From the NCBI GenBank assembly GCA_034435435.1, contig DAOTXN010000084.1, positions 1-64,000 on the forward strand: a DNA stretch of 64,000 bases, read 5' to 3'. The notes under the pieces were generated by a model. That model saw only the letters and a program-made list of their open reading frames with translations. It searched no databases and was not told the DNA's origin. This document shows, piece by piece, positions 32,747 to 40,032 of this stretch. The DNA is from DAOTXN01 sp034435435. Lineage in GTDB: Bacteria; Chloroflexota; Anaerolineae; S140-20. Made by a program: the position numbers and the translations under genes. Positions within the stretch are counted from its first letter, which is position 1, and each line of letters starts with the position of its first letter.

Positions 32747-33703
32747 TTACCTGGCCCCGGCCTGATTGCGCAGCATTACCAGTGCGTCCAGCAGCACATC
32801 CAGACTCGCGCCAATATCGTCACTGCCCACCGTAAAACGTTCATTTTGGAGCTTGGGCCAAGTCAGCATAATCTCCAAGTAGACGTTACCGTAAACCGGG
32901 CGAGCCTGCGAGGCCACGCCATGCCGCAGCCACTCGCTTTCGGCGGGTAGGAACTGCGTCACAAAGTACCTCGGTCCACGGTGTTTGAGCACAAACCACA
33001 ATCGGTTGCGGTGAAAACAGCGCAAATAGCGATAACTTTCCTCGCCCAAAGTAGCGTGCTCGAAATGCGTCGCCACGGCCCCCGGCGCATACACCACGCG
33101 ATAGCCCGCGTCGCGGGTGCGAAAGCAATAGTCCACTTCTTCATAATACGCCGGAAAGAAATCCTCGTCAAAACCGCCGACCGCTTCGAGCACATCCCGG
33201 CGCAGCGCCAAAGCCGCACCTGTAACATAGTCCACGTCTTGTCCCTGGTCCCATTGCCCTTCGTCTCGCTGGCGATAACCGTAATGATCGGCGATGGCCT
33301 GAGGGAAGTGGATGATACCTCCAGCGTGCTGGATGATCTCACCGCCGGGATAATACAGCTTGCAGCCGACCACGCCGACCGTTTTATCCTGCAATGCCGC
33401 CTTGAGCGCCGCCAGCCAACCGGCGTGGACTTGAACGTCGGGATTGAGCAGGATCAGCGCCTCGCCCTGCGCCGCCCGCAGCCCCACGTTGGCCCCGCCG
33501 GCGTAGCCCAGGTTGCGTGCGTTACAGATTAGAGTCACGCCGGGAAAACGCGCCCGCACCTGTTCGAGCGAGTCGTCTGTGGAGGCATTGTCCACCACCA
33601 TGATTTCGTCGTCGGGGGTTGCTACGCCCAGCAGCGCTTCCAGGCACAGCGGCAAAAACGCCGCCCCATTCCAGTTGATGACGATGATCGAGGCCGTCGT
33701 CAT
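32747..33703 (-). CDS. GT2 family glycosyltransferase (rhamnosyltransferase-like)
   Basis: The protein has 318 residues from ATG 33703, which overlaps the upstream ABC ATPase stop as ATGA. MTTASIIVINWNGAAFLPLC, VVDNASTDDSLEQV, LILLNPDVQVHAGW (metal site) and GGFDEDFFPAYYEEVDYCFR define a GT-A fold of the WcaE/rhamnosyl type. The sequence ends in a region specific to this subgroup. It is likely cytoplasmic and acts on lipid-linked acceptor before export by the adjacent ABC system. Confidence 0.9.
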   Translation of the reverse strand: MTTASIIVINWNGAAFLPLCLEALLGVATPDDEIMVVDNASTDDSLEQVRARFPGVTLICNARNLGYAGGANVGLRAAQGEALILLNPDVQVHAGWLAALKAALQDKTVGVVGCKLYYPGGEIIQHAGGIIHFPQAIADHYGYRQRDEGQWDQGQDVDYVTGAALALRRDVLEAVGGFDEDFFPAYYEEVDYCFRTRDAGYRVVYAPGAVATHFEHATLGEESYRYLRCFHRNRLWFVLKHRGPRYFVTQFLPAESEWLRHGVASQARPVYGNVYLEIMLTWPKLQNERFTVGSDDIGASLDVLLDALVMLRNQAGAR

Positions 33704-34923
33704 ACGCGGTGCTCCCACCGGCCGGGAATGTGCACAAGCCCTTCTCGTGCGCCCATAGGCCCGGGTTGTACCTCAAAAGCAAAAGCACGGTGGCGGTGGT
33801 CGTAAGGATGTGTGGAAGTATGGTCATAGATAGCGGCGGTGAACTCGTAGCGCCCCGGCAGCAGCGGCAGGCTGTCCACAATATAGTCCATGTAGCCCGC
33901 GCCGTGAATGGCGTTCAGGTGAAAACCGTCCAGCACCGAATTGGGGCCGTTGACGTGGGCGCCATCGTCCCGATAAATCGCCACGCCAAAGGTGGGTCGC
34001 TCCACCCGCGCGTGGGCCAGATAGTGCATGCGGGCGACCAGCGCTTCGCCGGTGCGAAAGGCGCGCCGCTCGCTGCCATCAGCCCCCAAAAACACCACCC
34101 GCTCGATCACCGCTTCGCCTGATCCCCAGCGCTGCTCAACCGATTCTTCGTCCGCCGATTGCTCCACTTGCTCTTCACGAATGTGCCACACTTGGTCCAT
34201 ATAATCGGCGATGACATCATCCGCCGGGCCAACAGAACGCACTTGCCCCCTGTCTAGCCACACCGCCCGGTCACACATGCGGCGCACGGTGGCTGCGTCG
34301 TGTGAGACGAACAGGATGGTCGTTCCGGCGCGGCGCAACTCGGTGATCTTTTGGTAACACTTGGACTGAAAAGCCTGGTCGCCCACGGCCAGCACCTCGT
34401 CCACCAGCATAACGTCGGCGTCCGAATGCACCGCCGTGGCAAAACCCAGTCGCATAAACATGCCCGACGAGTAGTGTTTGGTCGGCACGTCAATAAACTG
34501 CTCCAGCTCGGCAAAAGCGACAATGGCCTCCAGGCGGCGCTCGACGAGCCGACGGTTCATCCCCATGATCGCGCCGTTGAGAAAGATGTTCTCACGTCCG
34601 GTCAGGTCAGGGTGAAAGCCGGCCCCCAGCTCCAGCAGGCCTGTCACTTTGCCATCCACCGTGATACGACCGCTGGTGGGGTCGATAATGCGCGAGATGA
34701 GCTTGAGCGCGGTGCTTTTGCCCGCGCCGTTGACGCCGATCAGCCCCACCATCTCACCGCGCGCTACGCTGAAACTGACGTCTCGCAGGGACCACATCGT
34801 CTCTAGCGGGCGGCGACGGCGCCAGCGAAAGGCGTTGAGAAACAGCTCTTGAAAAGAGCGCGGGCGGCTCTTGCGCAGGCGAAACAGTTTGGAGACGTGG
34901 TCGAATTCGATAGCGCTTGTCAT
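33700..34923 (-). CDS. Polysaccharide ABC exporter ATPase with Wzt-type C-terminal domain
   Basis: The protein has 407 residues. Walker A is GVNGAGKST (63-71), the signature is YSSGMFMRLGF (151-161), Walker B is VMLVDE (171-176), and the switch His lies in LFVSHD. Residues about 260-407 match the Wzt C-terminal beta-sandwich that recognises the modified end of the O-polysaccharide chain (VERPTFGVAIYRDDGAHVNG). The family exports undecaprenyl-linked glycans across the membrane with the permease Wzm. No permease gene is next to it or elsewhere in the window, which is unusual. Confidence 0.92.
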   Translation of the reverse strand: MTSAIEFDHVSKLFRLRKSRPRSFQELFLNAFRWRRRRPLETMWSLRDVSFSVARGEMVGLIGVNGAGKSTALKLISRIIDPTSGRITVDGKVTGLLELGAGFHPDLTGRENIFLNGAIMGMNRRLVERRLEAIVAFAELEQFIDVPTKHYSSGMFMRLGFATAVHSDADVMLVDEVLAVGDQAFQSKCYQKITELRRAGTTILFVSHDAATVRRMCDRAVWLDRGQVRSVGPADDVIADYMDQVWHIREEQVEQSADEESVEQRWGSGEAVIERVVFLGADGSERRAFRTGEALVARMHYLAHARVERPTFGVAIYRDDGAHVNGPNSVLDGFHLNAIHGAGYMDYIVDSLPLLPGRYEFTAAIYDHTSTHPYDHRHRAFAFEVQPGPMGAREGLVHIPGRWEHRV

Positions 34924-34998
34924 AGTGCTGGTCGCAGCAATTCAAACGGGTAAGTTGCTCTCACCGGATCGATGGGAGTTGGGAACCGCGTGACAAGA

Positions 34999-35775
34999 TT
35001 AAGATTCTGCCTTGTGCCCTATCAGGAAAAAATTAGAAGCAAGTCGTTTCCATGGAAAACGCATCATAGCGCGATCCAATTTATAAAGCAACCTAAACAA
35101 TCCAGGATGCATATTGGGTAAAAGCCAGACAAGCGGATCAATGAACATATCGAAAAATTCTATCTGGACGCGCTCAAACCCTACCGCTTGAGCCAAACGA
35201 TGCATCTGTCGCGGACAAAGTTCCTCTTCATCTGGACTATGCAGAGCATCAAATTTACCGCGCACAAGAAACTTGCCCAGCCGCACGATTCGCCACTTGC
35301 TGGGGTCGTAAGCAATAAAGCGGCCGTTTTTGCCGAGTACACGGTAAATTTCGGCCAGGGCTTTAGGGCGTTCAGGAGGTCGAAGATGATGTAAAACGCT
35401 TAACGCTAACACGACATCACAACTGTGCGAGGCAATCGGTAATTCAGTGAGACTAGCCTGACCAAAGGACAGACACGTCGTATTACGCCGGGCAGTTCGC
35501 CGGCTGCCCAGGGCCGGTCCAGCAAAAGAAAGGTCAAAAGCAAACAGCCGCCAGTGCGAATTAGCCAAATGCATCTCGATCTCGCCATTACCGCATCCCA
35601 CACTGAGGATTGAGCCAATAGCGCCCGGAAATAATATTTTTTGACGCAGGAAGTCAGCTTGAATCCGACGAAGTAGCTGGAAACCCGTCCCTTGATCCAA
35701 TGCTTGAGCTTCGGAACCAGTAAAGAAAGCGTCATAATGGTCACGCTCCGACTGTTCCGGCGAACTGGATATCAT
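34999..35775 (-). CDS. Class I SAM-dependent methyltransferase
   Basis: The protein has 258 residues. Motif I is ILSVGCGNGEIEMH (56-69), followed by FAFDLSFAGP, SHSCDVVLALSVLHHLRPPE and the C-terminal RVLGKNGRFIAYDPSKW. It is a Methyltransf_11-type Rossmann enzyme. ATG 35775 overlaps the upstream GT2 stop as ATGA. In ABC-exported polysaccharides a methyl cap can end the chain and serve as the signal read by the Wzt C-terminal domain. Its place directly before the ATPase gene fits that idea, but this is inference. Confidence 0.88.
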   Translation of the reverse strand: MISSSPEQSERDHYDAFFTGSEAQALDQGTGFQLLRRIQADFLRQKILFPGAIGSILSVGCGNGEIEMHLANSHWRLFAFDLSFAGPALGSRRTARRNTTCLSFGQASLTELPIASHSCDVVLALSVLHHLRPPERPKALAEIYRVLGKNGRFIAYDPSKWRIVRLGKFLVRGKFDALHSPDEEELCPRQMHRLAQAVGFERVQIEFFDMFIDPLVWLLPNMHPGLFRLLYKLDRAMMRFPWKRLASNFFLIGHKAES

Positions 35776-36917
35776 CGTTCCCTTTGGATTCCCAACATGC
35801 TAAGAAAGAAAGATGTAAAAACCACCTGAGCGCCCAATACCAAAAGGACCATCGCAGCTAAGGCAGTGCGAACCTCATACAATGGCCCAAGTCCACGGGC
35901 AACCCACAATGAAAAAATATAGGTATCAATAAAAAAACCGAGCAAAAAGACGAACCCACCGATCAATAAACCCTTTTCCAAAGAAAAGTGTCGCCAGAAC
36001 CAACTAAGGAAAGCATCTTGTTTGTCAAGACGTTCAGTGATCGCATAGGTACGTGCGGAAATACCCAAATTAAGAACTTGAAAGCCCAATAATGCCAGCG
36101 AAGCGCCGAAAATCATAAAATGCACATCGTAAGCGTGACCACCTATCGGCACAGGGCCAGGTAGTAATAGAGTCACAATGAGCATACCCAAAACCCACAT
36201 AACAAAACCAGGCAAAAGCAATACGTAGGTTGGGCTATAAAGTAACATAAAGCGCAGGTGCCGCCACCCGTCGGGAATGGAACGCAGCTTTGAATGTCCC
36301 CGGCGCGGATAGTAAGTGATAGGCACCTCTGCAATCTTCAAGCCAGCCCGGGCCGCCTGGATCACCATTTCCGACGCAAATTCCATACCCCTTGTTTGTA
36401 GCTGTAAGCGTTCATACGCTGGCCGCGTAAAAGCGCGCATACCGCAATGCGCATCAGAGACGCCCGCGCGAAACAGAAGATTAAGGACCCCTGTCAACAC
36501 CGGATTACCGATGTACTGATGTGACCAGGGCATAGCGCCAGGCAAAATTTTTCCCTTAAACCTAGAACCCATCACCAGATCGTTACCTTGATAGAGAGGT
36601 TCAAGAAAACGCCCGATCTCTCCAAAGTCATAAGTGTTATCTGAATCACCAATGACAATGTATTGGCCCTGCGCCTCTGCAATTCCTTTCAGATAAGCGC
36701 TGCCATAGCCGCGTATGGGTTGATACACAACACGTGCGCCTTTTGATAGCGCAATTTCGATCGATTCGTCCGTCGAGCCATTATCAACGACGATGACTTC
36801 GCCCTGCACTTGTAAATTCTGCAAAGATTGTTTGGCCCGCTCGACACAAAGACCAATTGTATCGGCCTCGTTGAGACAGGGCATCACTACCGAAACTTGG
36901 ATTCTCTCCGCTGTCAA
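35772..36917 (-). CDS. GT2 family polyprenyl-phosphate glycosyltransferase with membrane helices
   Basis: The protein has 381 residues from TTG 36917, which has AGAGG upstream and lies 28 bases after the stop of the preceding gene. The open frame continues to 37082, but only inside that gene. It reads IQVSVVMPCLNEADTIGLCV, VVDNGSTDES, and the metal site YIVIGDSDNTYDFGE. MRAFTRPAYERLQLQTRGME is typical of dolichol-phosphate mannose synthase-like enzymes. Four hydrophobic helices occupy the C-terminal third. It probably charges polyprenyl phosphate with a sugar for the GT39-like protein encoded just upstream. Confidence 0.9.
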   Translation of the reverse strand: MTAERIQVSVVMPCLNEADTIGLCVERAKQSLQNLQVQGEVIVVDNGSTDESIEIALSKGARVVYQPIRGYGSAYLKGIAEAQGQYIVIGDSDNTYDFGEIGRFLEPLYQGNDLVMGSRFKGKILPGAMPWSHQYIGNPVLTGVLNLLFRAGVSDAHCGMRAFTRPAYERLQLQTRGMEFASEMVIQAARAGLKIAEVPITYYPRRGHSKLRSIPDGWRHLRFMLLYSPTYVLLLPGFVMWVLGMLIVTLLLPGPVPIGGHAYDVHFMIFGASLALLGFQVLNLGISARTYAITERLDKQDAFLSWFWRHFSLEKGLLIGGFVFLLGFFIDTYIFSLWVARGLGPLYEVRTALAAMVLLVLGAQVVFTSFFLSMLGIQRER

Positions 36918-36945
36918 TCTAGGCCTCTTTTCCCCGGCTGCATTT

Positions 36946-38493
36946 TTATTCCTGACGGGTAATCTGAAAAGTTGGGATAGGAGTCTCTTTCCATAAATCA
37001 AGCGTGAAATTTTCTCGCAAAACATCCAGGCTGTCCCCGAGGGCTGGATCGCGGTCCTGTACGTAAAAAACTTGCCGTCCATTGTCCAGTAACCTGGTCA
37101 CAACAAAGGTCAATGTAGTCTCAAAGTTCTCTCGATCATTCAGGTTCATACGGCGATAAAAGCAAGTCAAACGACCGCCCAAATAATTGATCCGGTCATT
37201 CCAAAAATAGGCCAAGAAGACCGCGTCGGGTTCACTTCCATTTGTCAACTGCCGAACAAGCTGCTCAGCCAACACAACGGTATGATTGCGCTCCTCTAGG
37301 CGGCGCCACAGCCCTGGAAGAGCAGCAAAGAACGTGACTGCGACGGCGACCAGCAACAACCCAAGCATCCACTTGCGCAAGGGCGCACACACGTCAAGCG
37401 CCCAAAAAAAACCGCGCGCGATAAACAATCCCAGCGGCGTCAACAAAGGCAGCAAGTAACGCGTGTCCACTCCTTTTGGAGCCCAGGCATACATGCTACT
37501 CAACGCCAGGAAAACTAAAAAAAGCCCTCCCAACAAGATAATTGCCTCACGCTTTGCTCTTGTCAATCCCCCGATAGCTAAAGCGATCAACCAGGAAAAG
37601 TTAGCCCACAATGTCCTGGCAGCCGTGATCAAGCCGTATCCATCAACAGGGCTCGGGCCAAAGACATAAGAAAAGCTAAAAATAGGAAAAGAAAACCCTG
37701 ATCGGGAGGCCGAATAGAATGTTTCAAACGGACTGCCATAAAGCCCTCGGTTATACAATCCCACACCAACCAGTCCTGCAGCGACGGTCACTGCAAATGC
37801 CCAGCTCACCACAGAGACAAACATCTTTTTACGCTGCGTAATAACAGCATAGGCGCACAGCGGTAATAACACCAAGACACTGCTGTATTTGATGAACATA
37901 GCCAAGACAACCATTGCCCCGGCTATGCTCCCTCCTACAATCTGTCGCTTGCAGGTCCGTTGATGACAACCAATCAAATAGACTGCTAACGCCCCAACCA
38001 AGAAACAAGTGGCAGGCAGATCAGCCCAAAAACTGGTTCCCCACTCCAGATAGATGGGTGTAAAGGCTACAATCGCCGCCCCCAACAGCCCCGTCCAGCG
38101 ATCAAAGAGGCTACTACCTAACCAGCATGTAAAAAAAACGCCCAACGTACTCAAAACGGGCAACAAGAACCAGTCGGGCAACCCTACCCACTGCGGCAGC
38201 GCCAAAAGCAAAGGAAAACCTGGGGGATAGTTCAGATATAGGCGCGCTGGCTCTTGAGGGCGCTGCACCGCAAAGGCTGCCAGCGTAAAGTAAGGTCCTA
38301 AATCCTGATTCAAAGGATGCTCAATGGCAGGCCCAACACCCTGTGCAATGTTCGCGCCGGCCACGCGATAGCCCAAAGCATCCCACTCGATCGGTCGACG
38401 TTCAATCAGGATGGAATAGAAAAGCAGGCAGACCAACAGCAATCCCCCGAGTAACCAGTGGTACAAACGGGACTGCTGGACTTGTTTTGCCAA
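36946..38493 (-). CDS. GT39-like (PMT-type) membrane glycosyltransferase
   Basis: The protein has 515 residues with about eleven hydrophobic segments. The first loop, RRPIEWDALGYRVAGANI, carries the acidic residue expected in GT39/ArnT-like enzymes. The region YLNYPPGFPLLLALPQWVGL is typical of this group. The C-terminal 100 residues are soluble. It would transfer a sugar from a polyprenyl-phosphate donor on the outer face of the membrane. The GT2 encoded next (36917-35772) is of the type that makes such donors, so the pair makes functional sense. ATG 38493 lies one base after the upstream stop. Confidence 0.85.
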   Translation of the reverse strand: MAKQVQQSRLYHWLLGGLLLVCLLFYSILIERRPIEWDALGYRVAGANIAQGVGPAIEHPLNQDLGPYFTLAAFAVQRPQEPARLYLNYPPGFPLLLALPQWVGLPDWFLLPVLSTLGVFFTCWLGSSLFDRWTGLLGAAIVAFTPIYLEWGTSFWADLPATCFLVGALAVYLIGCHQRTCKRQIVGGSIAGAMVVLAMFIKYSSVLVLLPLCAYAVITQRKKMFVSVVSWAFAVTVAAGLVGVGLYNRGLYGSPFETFYSASRSGFSFPIFSFSYVFGPSPVDGYGLITAARTLWANFSWLIALAIGGLTRAKREAIILLGGLFLVFLALSSMYAWAPKGVDTRYLLPLLTPLGLFIARGFFWALDVCAPLRKWMLGLLLVAVAVTFFAALPGLWRRLEERNHTVVLAEQLVRQLTNGSEPDAVFLAYFWNDRINYLGGRLTCFYRRMNLNDRENFETTLTFVVTRLLDNGRQVFYVQDRDPALGDSLDVLRENFTLDLWKETPIPTFQITRQE

Positions 38494-38494
38494 C

Positions 38495-40009
38495 CTATTG
38501 CCCCTTGAACGTCGCAGATAAGAAAACCCGCCAACTCGCCACCAACACTCTTCCTTCGACCACGTTGTTTGTACTCTGGTTGTCGCCGCCTCCCGTCACC
38601 TGCACAAAAAACGGGTGGGCGCCCGCCGGCAAGCCCGGCCACTGGGTCTCAAAGGTCACAAAATCGGCGCACCCACCCACCCTGCCGGAAAAAACGACTG
38701 GGGCGCCGATCATTTGTGTTCCCGCCTCACCCGGCGGGCCATCGTAAAACGTCACGCTGACAGGTACAGTCGCCGAAATGTTGCCGATATTGGAAACGAC
38801 CGCTTTTAACGTGGCCGTGACCGGCGCATCCGCGTGCCAATAGACCGCAGGCAAGGTAACAGCCTCTGCCGCCAACAGGTCTACAGTAGGTGAAATGGCC
38901 GTTGTGTAATTCTGGAATTGCTGGCCCAGCTCGCGCAATTGATGCGTGGCCGGATCGAAAAGCGTTCCGCCCCAAGCGTACGGATCCTGGCTGAGACTGA
39001 ACCAGGCCCAACGCTGCACCAGCCGATTGCCATCGTAGGGATAGCCGATGAGCGGGTCGGTTTCGTTTAGCAATAGCTCGAAGGTTCCGGTCATATACGT
39101 TGCTACGCGATCCGCGCTAAAAGCCACGCCGTCTTCATCGCTATAGTCCTCGGGGAACAAGACGCCATACTCGGTAATAATCAGCGGTTTGTTACGCTCG
39201 CCTCGGTCGGCCATCCATTGACGGAAATCGCGAATGCGTTGCCAGAATATATCCAGATCGTCCTGATCGCGCACACAATACAGCTCTCCGCTCTCGGCGA
39301 TGCTGCCGCGCGGCACGTAGGCTCCCCATATAGGCCCATCGCCTTCTACACAGGGATCGGGATTAGGACTGACCTTCGTCTCGCGCAAGATAAAGGAATG
39401 AATGTTCCACACGTCCACCGGCATAGTCTCCCCATACTCTTGCCAGTAGGTATTCCAGACGGTGTCCAGATATTCAAAACGCAGGGGGGTAGGTTGGATG
39501 ATGGGGCCAATCGCAATCTGGGCGCCGGGATCTCGATTCTTGATCAGCTCGTACAAATCGTGATAGGCGCGCGCATAGATGGTAGGGTCCATGCTATCCG
39601 TGTCATCGGCGATGGGATTACCGTCCGGTTCGTTGCCAATCAACCACGTTGATCCCGGGTGAGTGTCTACCAGGGAGAGCAACGTGGTCGTCGGCGGCGA
39701 CACGATATAGCCCCACGCCACCTGCTCCAGGCGGACCATTTGCATAAACTCCGCTCCACCAGGCTGCGGGGGTGAGTTCCAGGTGCTCCAGTTCAAATAC
39801 CACCCGACGTTCAGACTCGCCACATCATAGTCCAGCACGTCGTTCCCCGCCGTGACGCCAAAACGACAGTTGGGAAAAACGGCCATCTCGCTGACCAGGC
39901 GCACGCCGGCTGTCACGTGCGCTTGACGCTGCCCTCCTATCCGCCAGGTCAATAGAAAAGCACCTAGACACAATCCAGCCAACATTGCGACTCGCTTGAG
40001 TAGACTCAT
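38495..40009 (-). CDS. Secreted clan GH-A-like glycoside hydrolase with CARDB-like domain
   Basis: The protein has 504 residues with a signal peptide (VAMLAGLCLGAFLLTW). The TIM-barrel region has the acid/base site WLIGNEPDG (Glu 127) and the nucleophile site PLIITEYGVLF (Glu 280), with DVWNIHSFI between them, as in clan GH-A hydrolases. Residues about 385-490 form a CARDB-like Ig domain (ATLKAVVSNIGNISATVPVS). The last residues, WRVFLSATFKGQ, look like a degenerate YLPL tail. It lies in a polysaccharide operon and could trim the exported polymer, as PslG-type enzymes do elsewhere. Confidence 0.8.
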   Translation of the reverse strand: MSLLKRVAMLAGLCLGAFLLTWRIGGQRQAHVTAGVRLVSEMAVFPNCRFGVTAGNDVLDYDVASLNVGWYLNWSTWNSPPQPGGAEFMQMVRLEQVAWGYIVSPPTTTLLSLVDTHPGSTWLIGNEPDGNPIADDTDSMDPTIYARAYHDLYELIKNRDPGAQIAIGPIIQPTPLRFEYLDTVWNTYWQEYGETMPVDVWNIHSFILRETKVSPNPDPCVEGDGPIWGAYVPRGSIAESGELYCVRDQDDLDIFWQRIRDFRQWMADRGERNKPLIITEYGVLFPEDYSDEDGVAFSADRVATYMTGTFELLLNETDPLIGYPYDGNRLVQRWAWFSLSQDPYAWGGTLFDPATHQLRELGQQFQNYTTAISPTVDLLAAEAVTLPAVYWHADAPVTATLKAVVSNIGNISATVPVSVTFYDGPPGEAGTQMIGAPVVFSGRVGGCADFVTFETQWPGLPAGAHPFFVQVTGGGDNQSTNNVVEGRVLVASWRVFLSATFKGQ

Positions 40010-40032
40010 TTACCGACTGCCTTTCCGAACCC

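Noticed and set aside
33700..34923. Assigning the ATPase to teichoic-acid export (TagH)
   Set aside because: The C-terminal domain is of the Wzt glycan-recognition type and the context is polysaccharide synthesis, with no tag genes.
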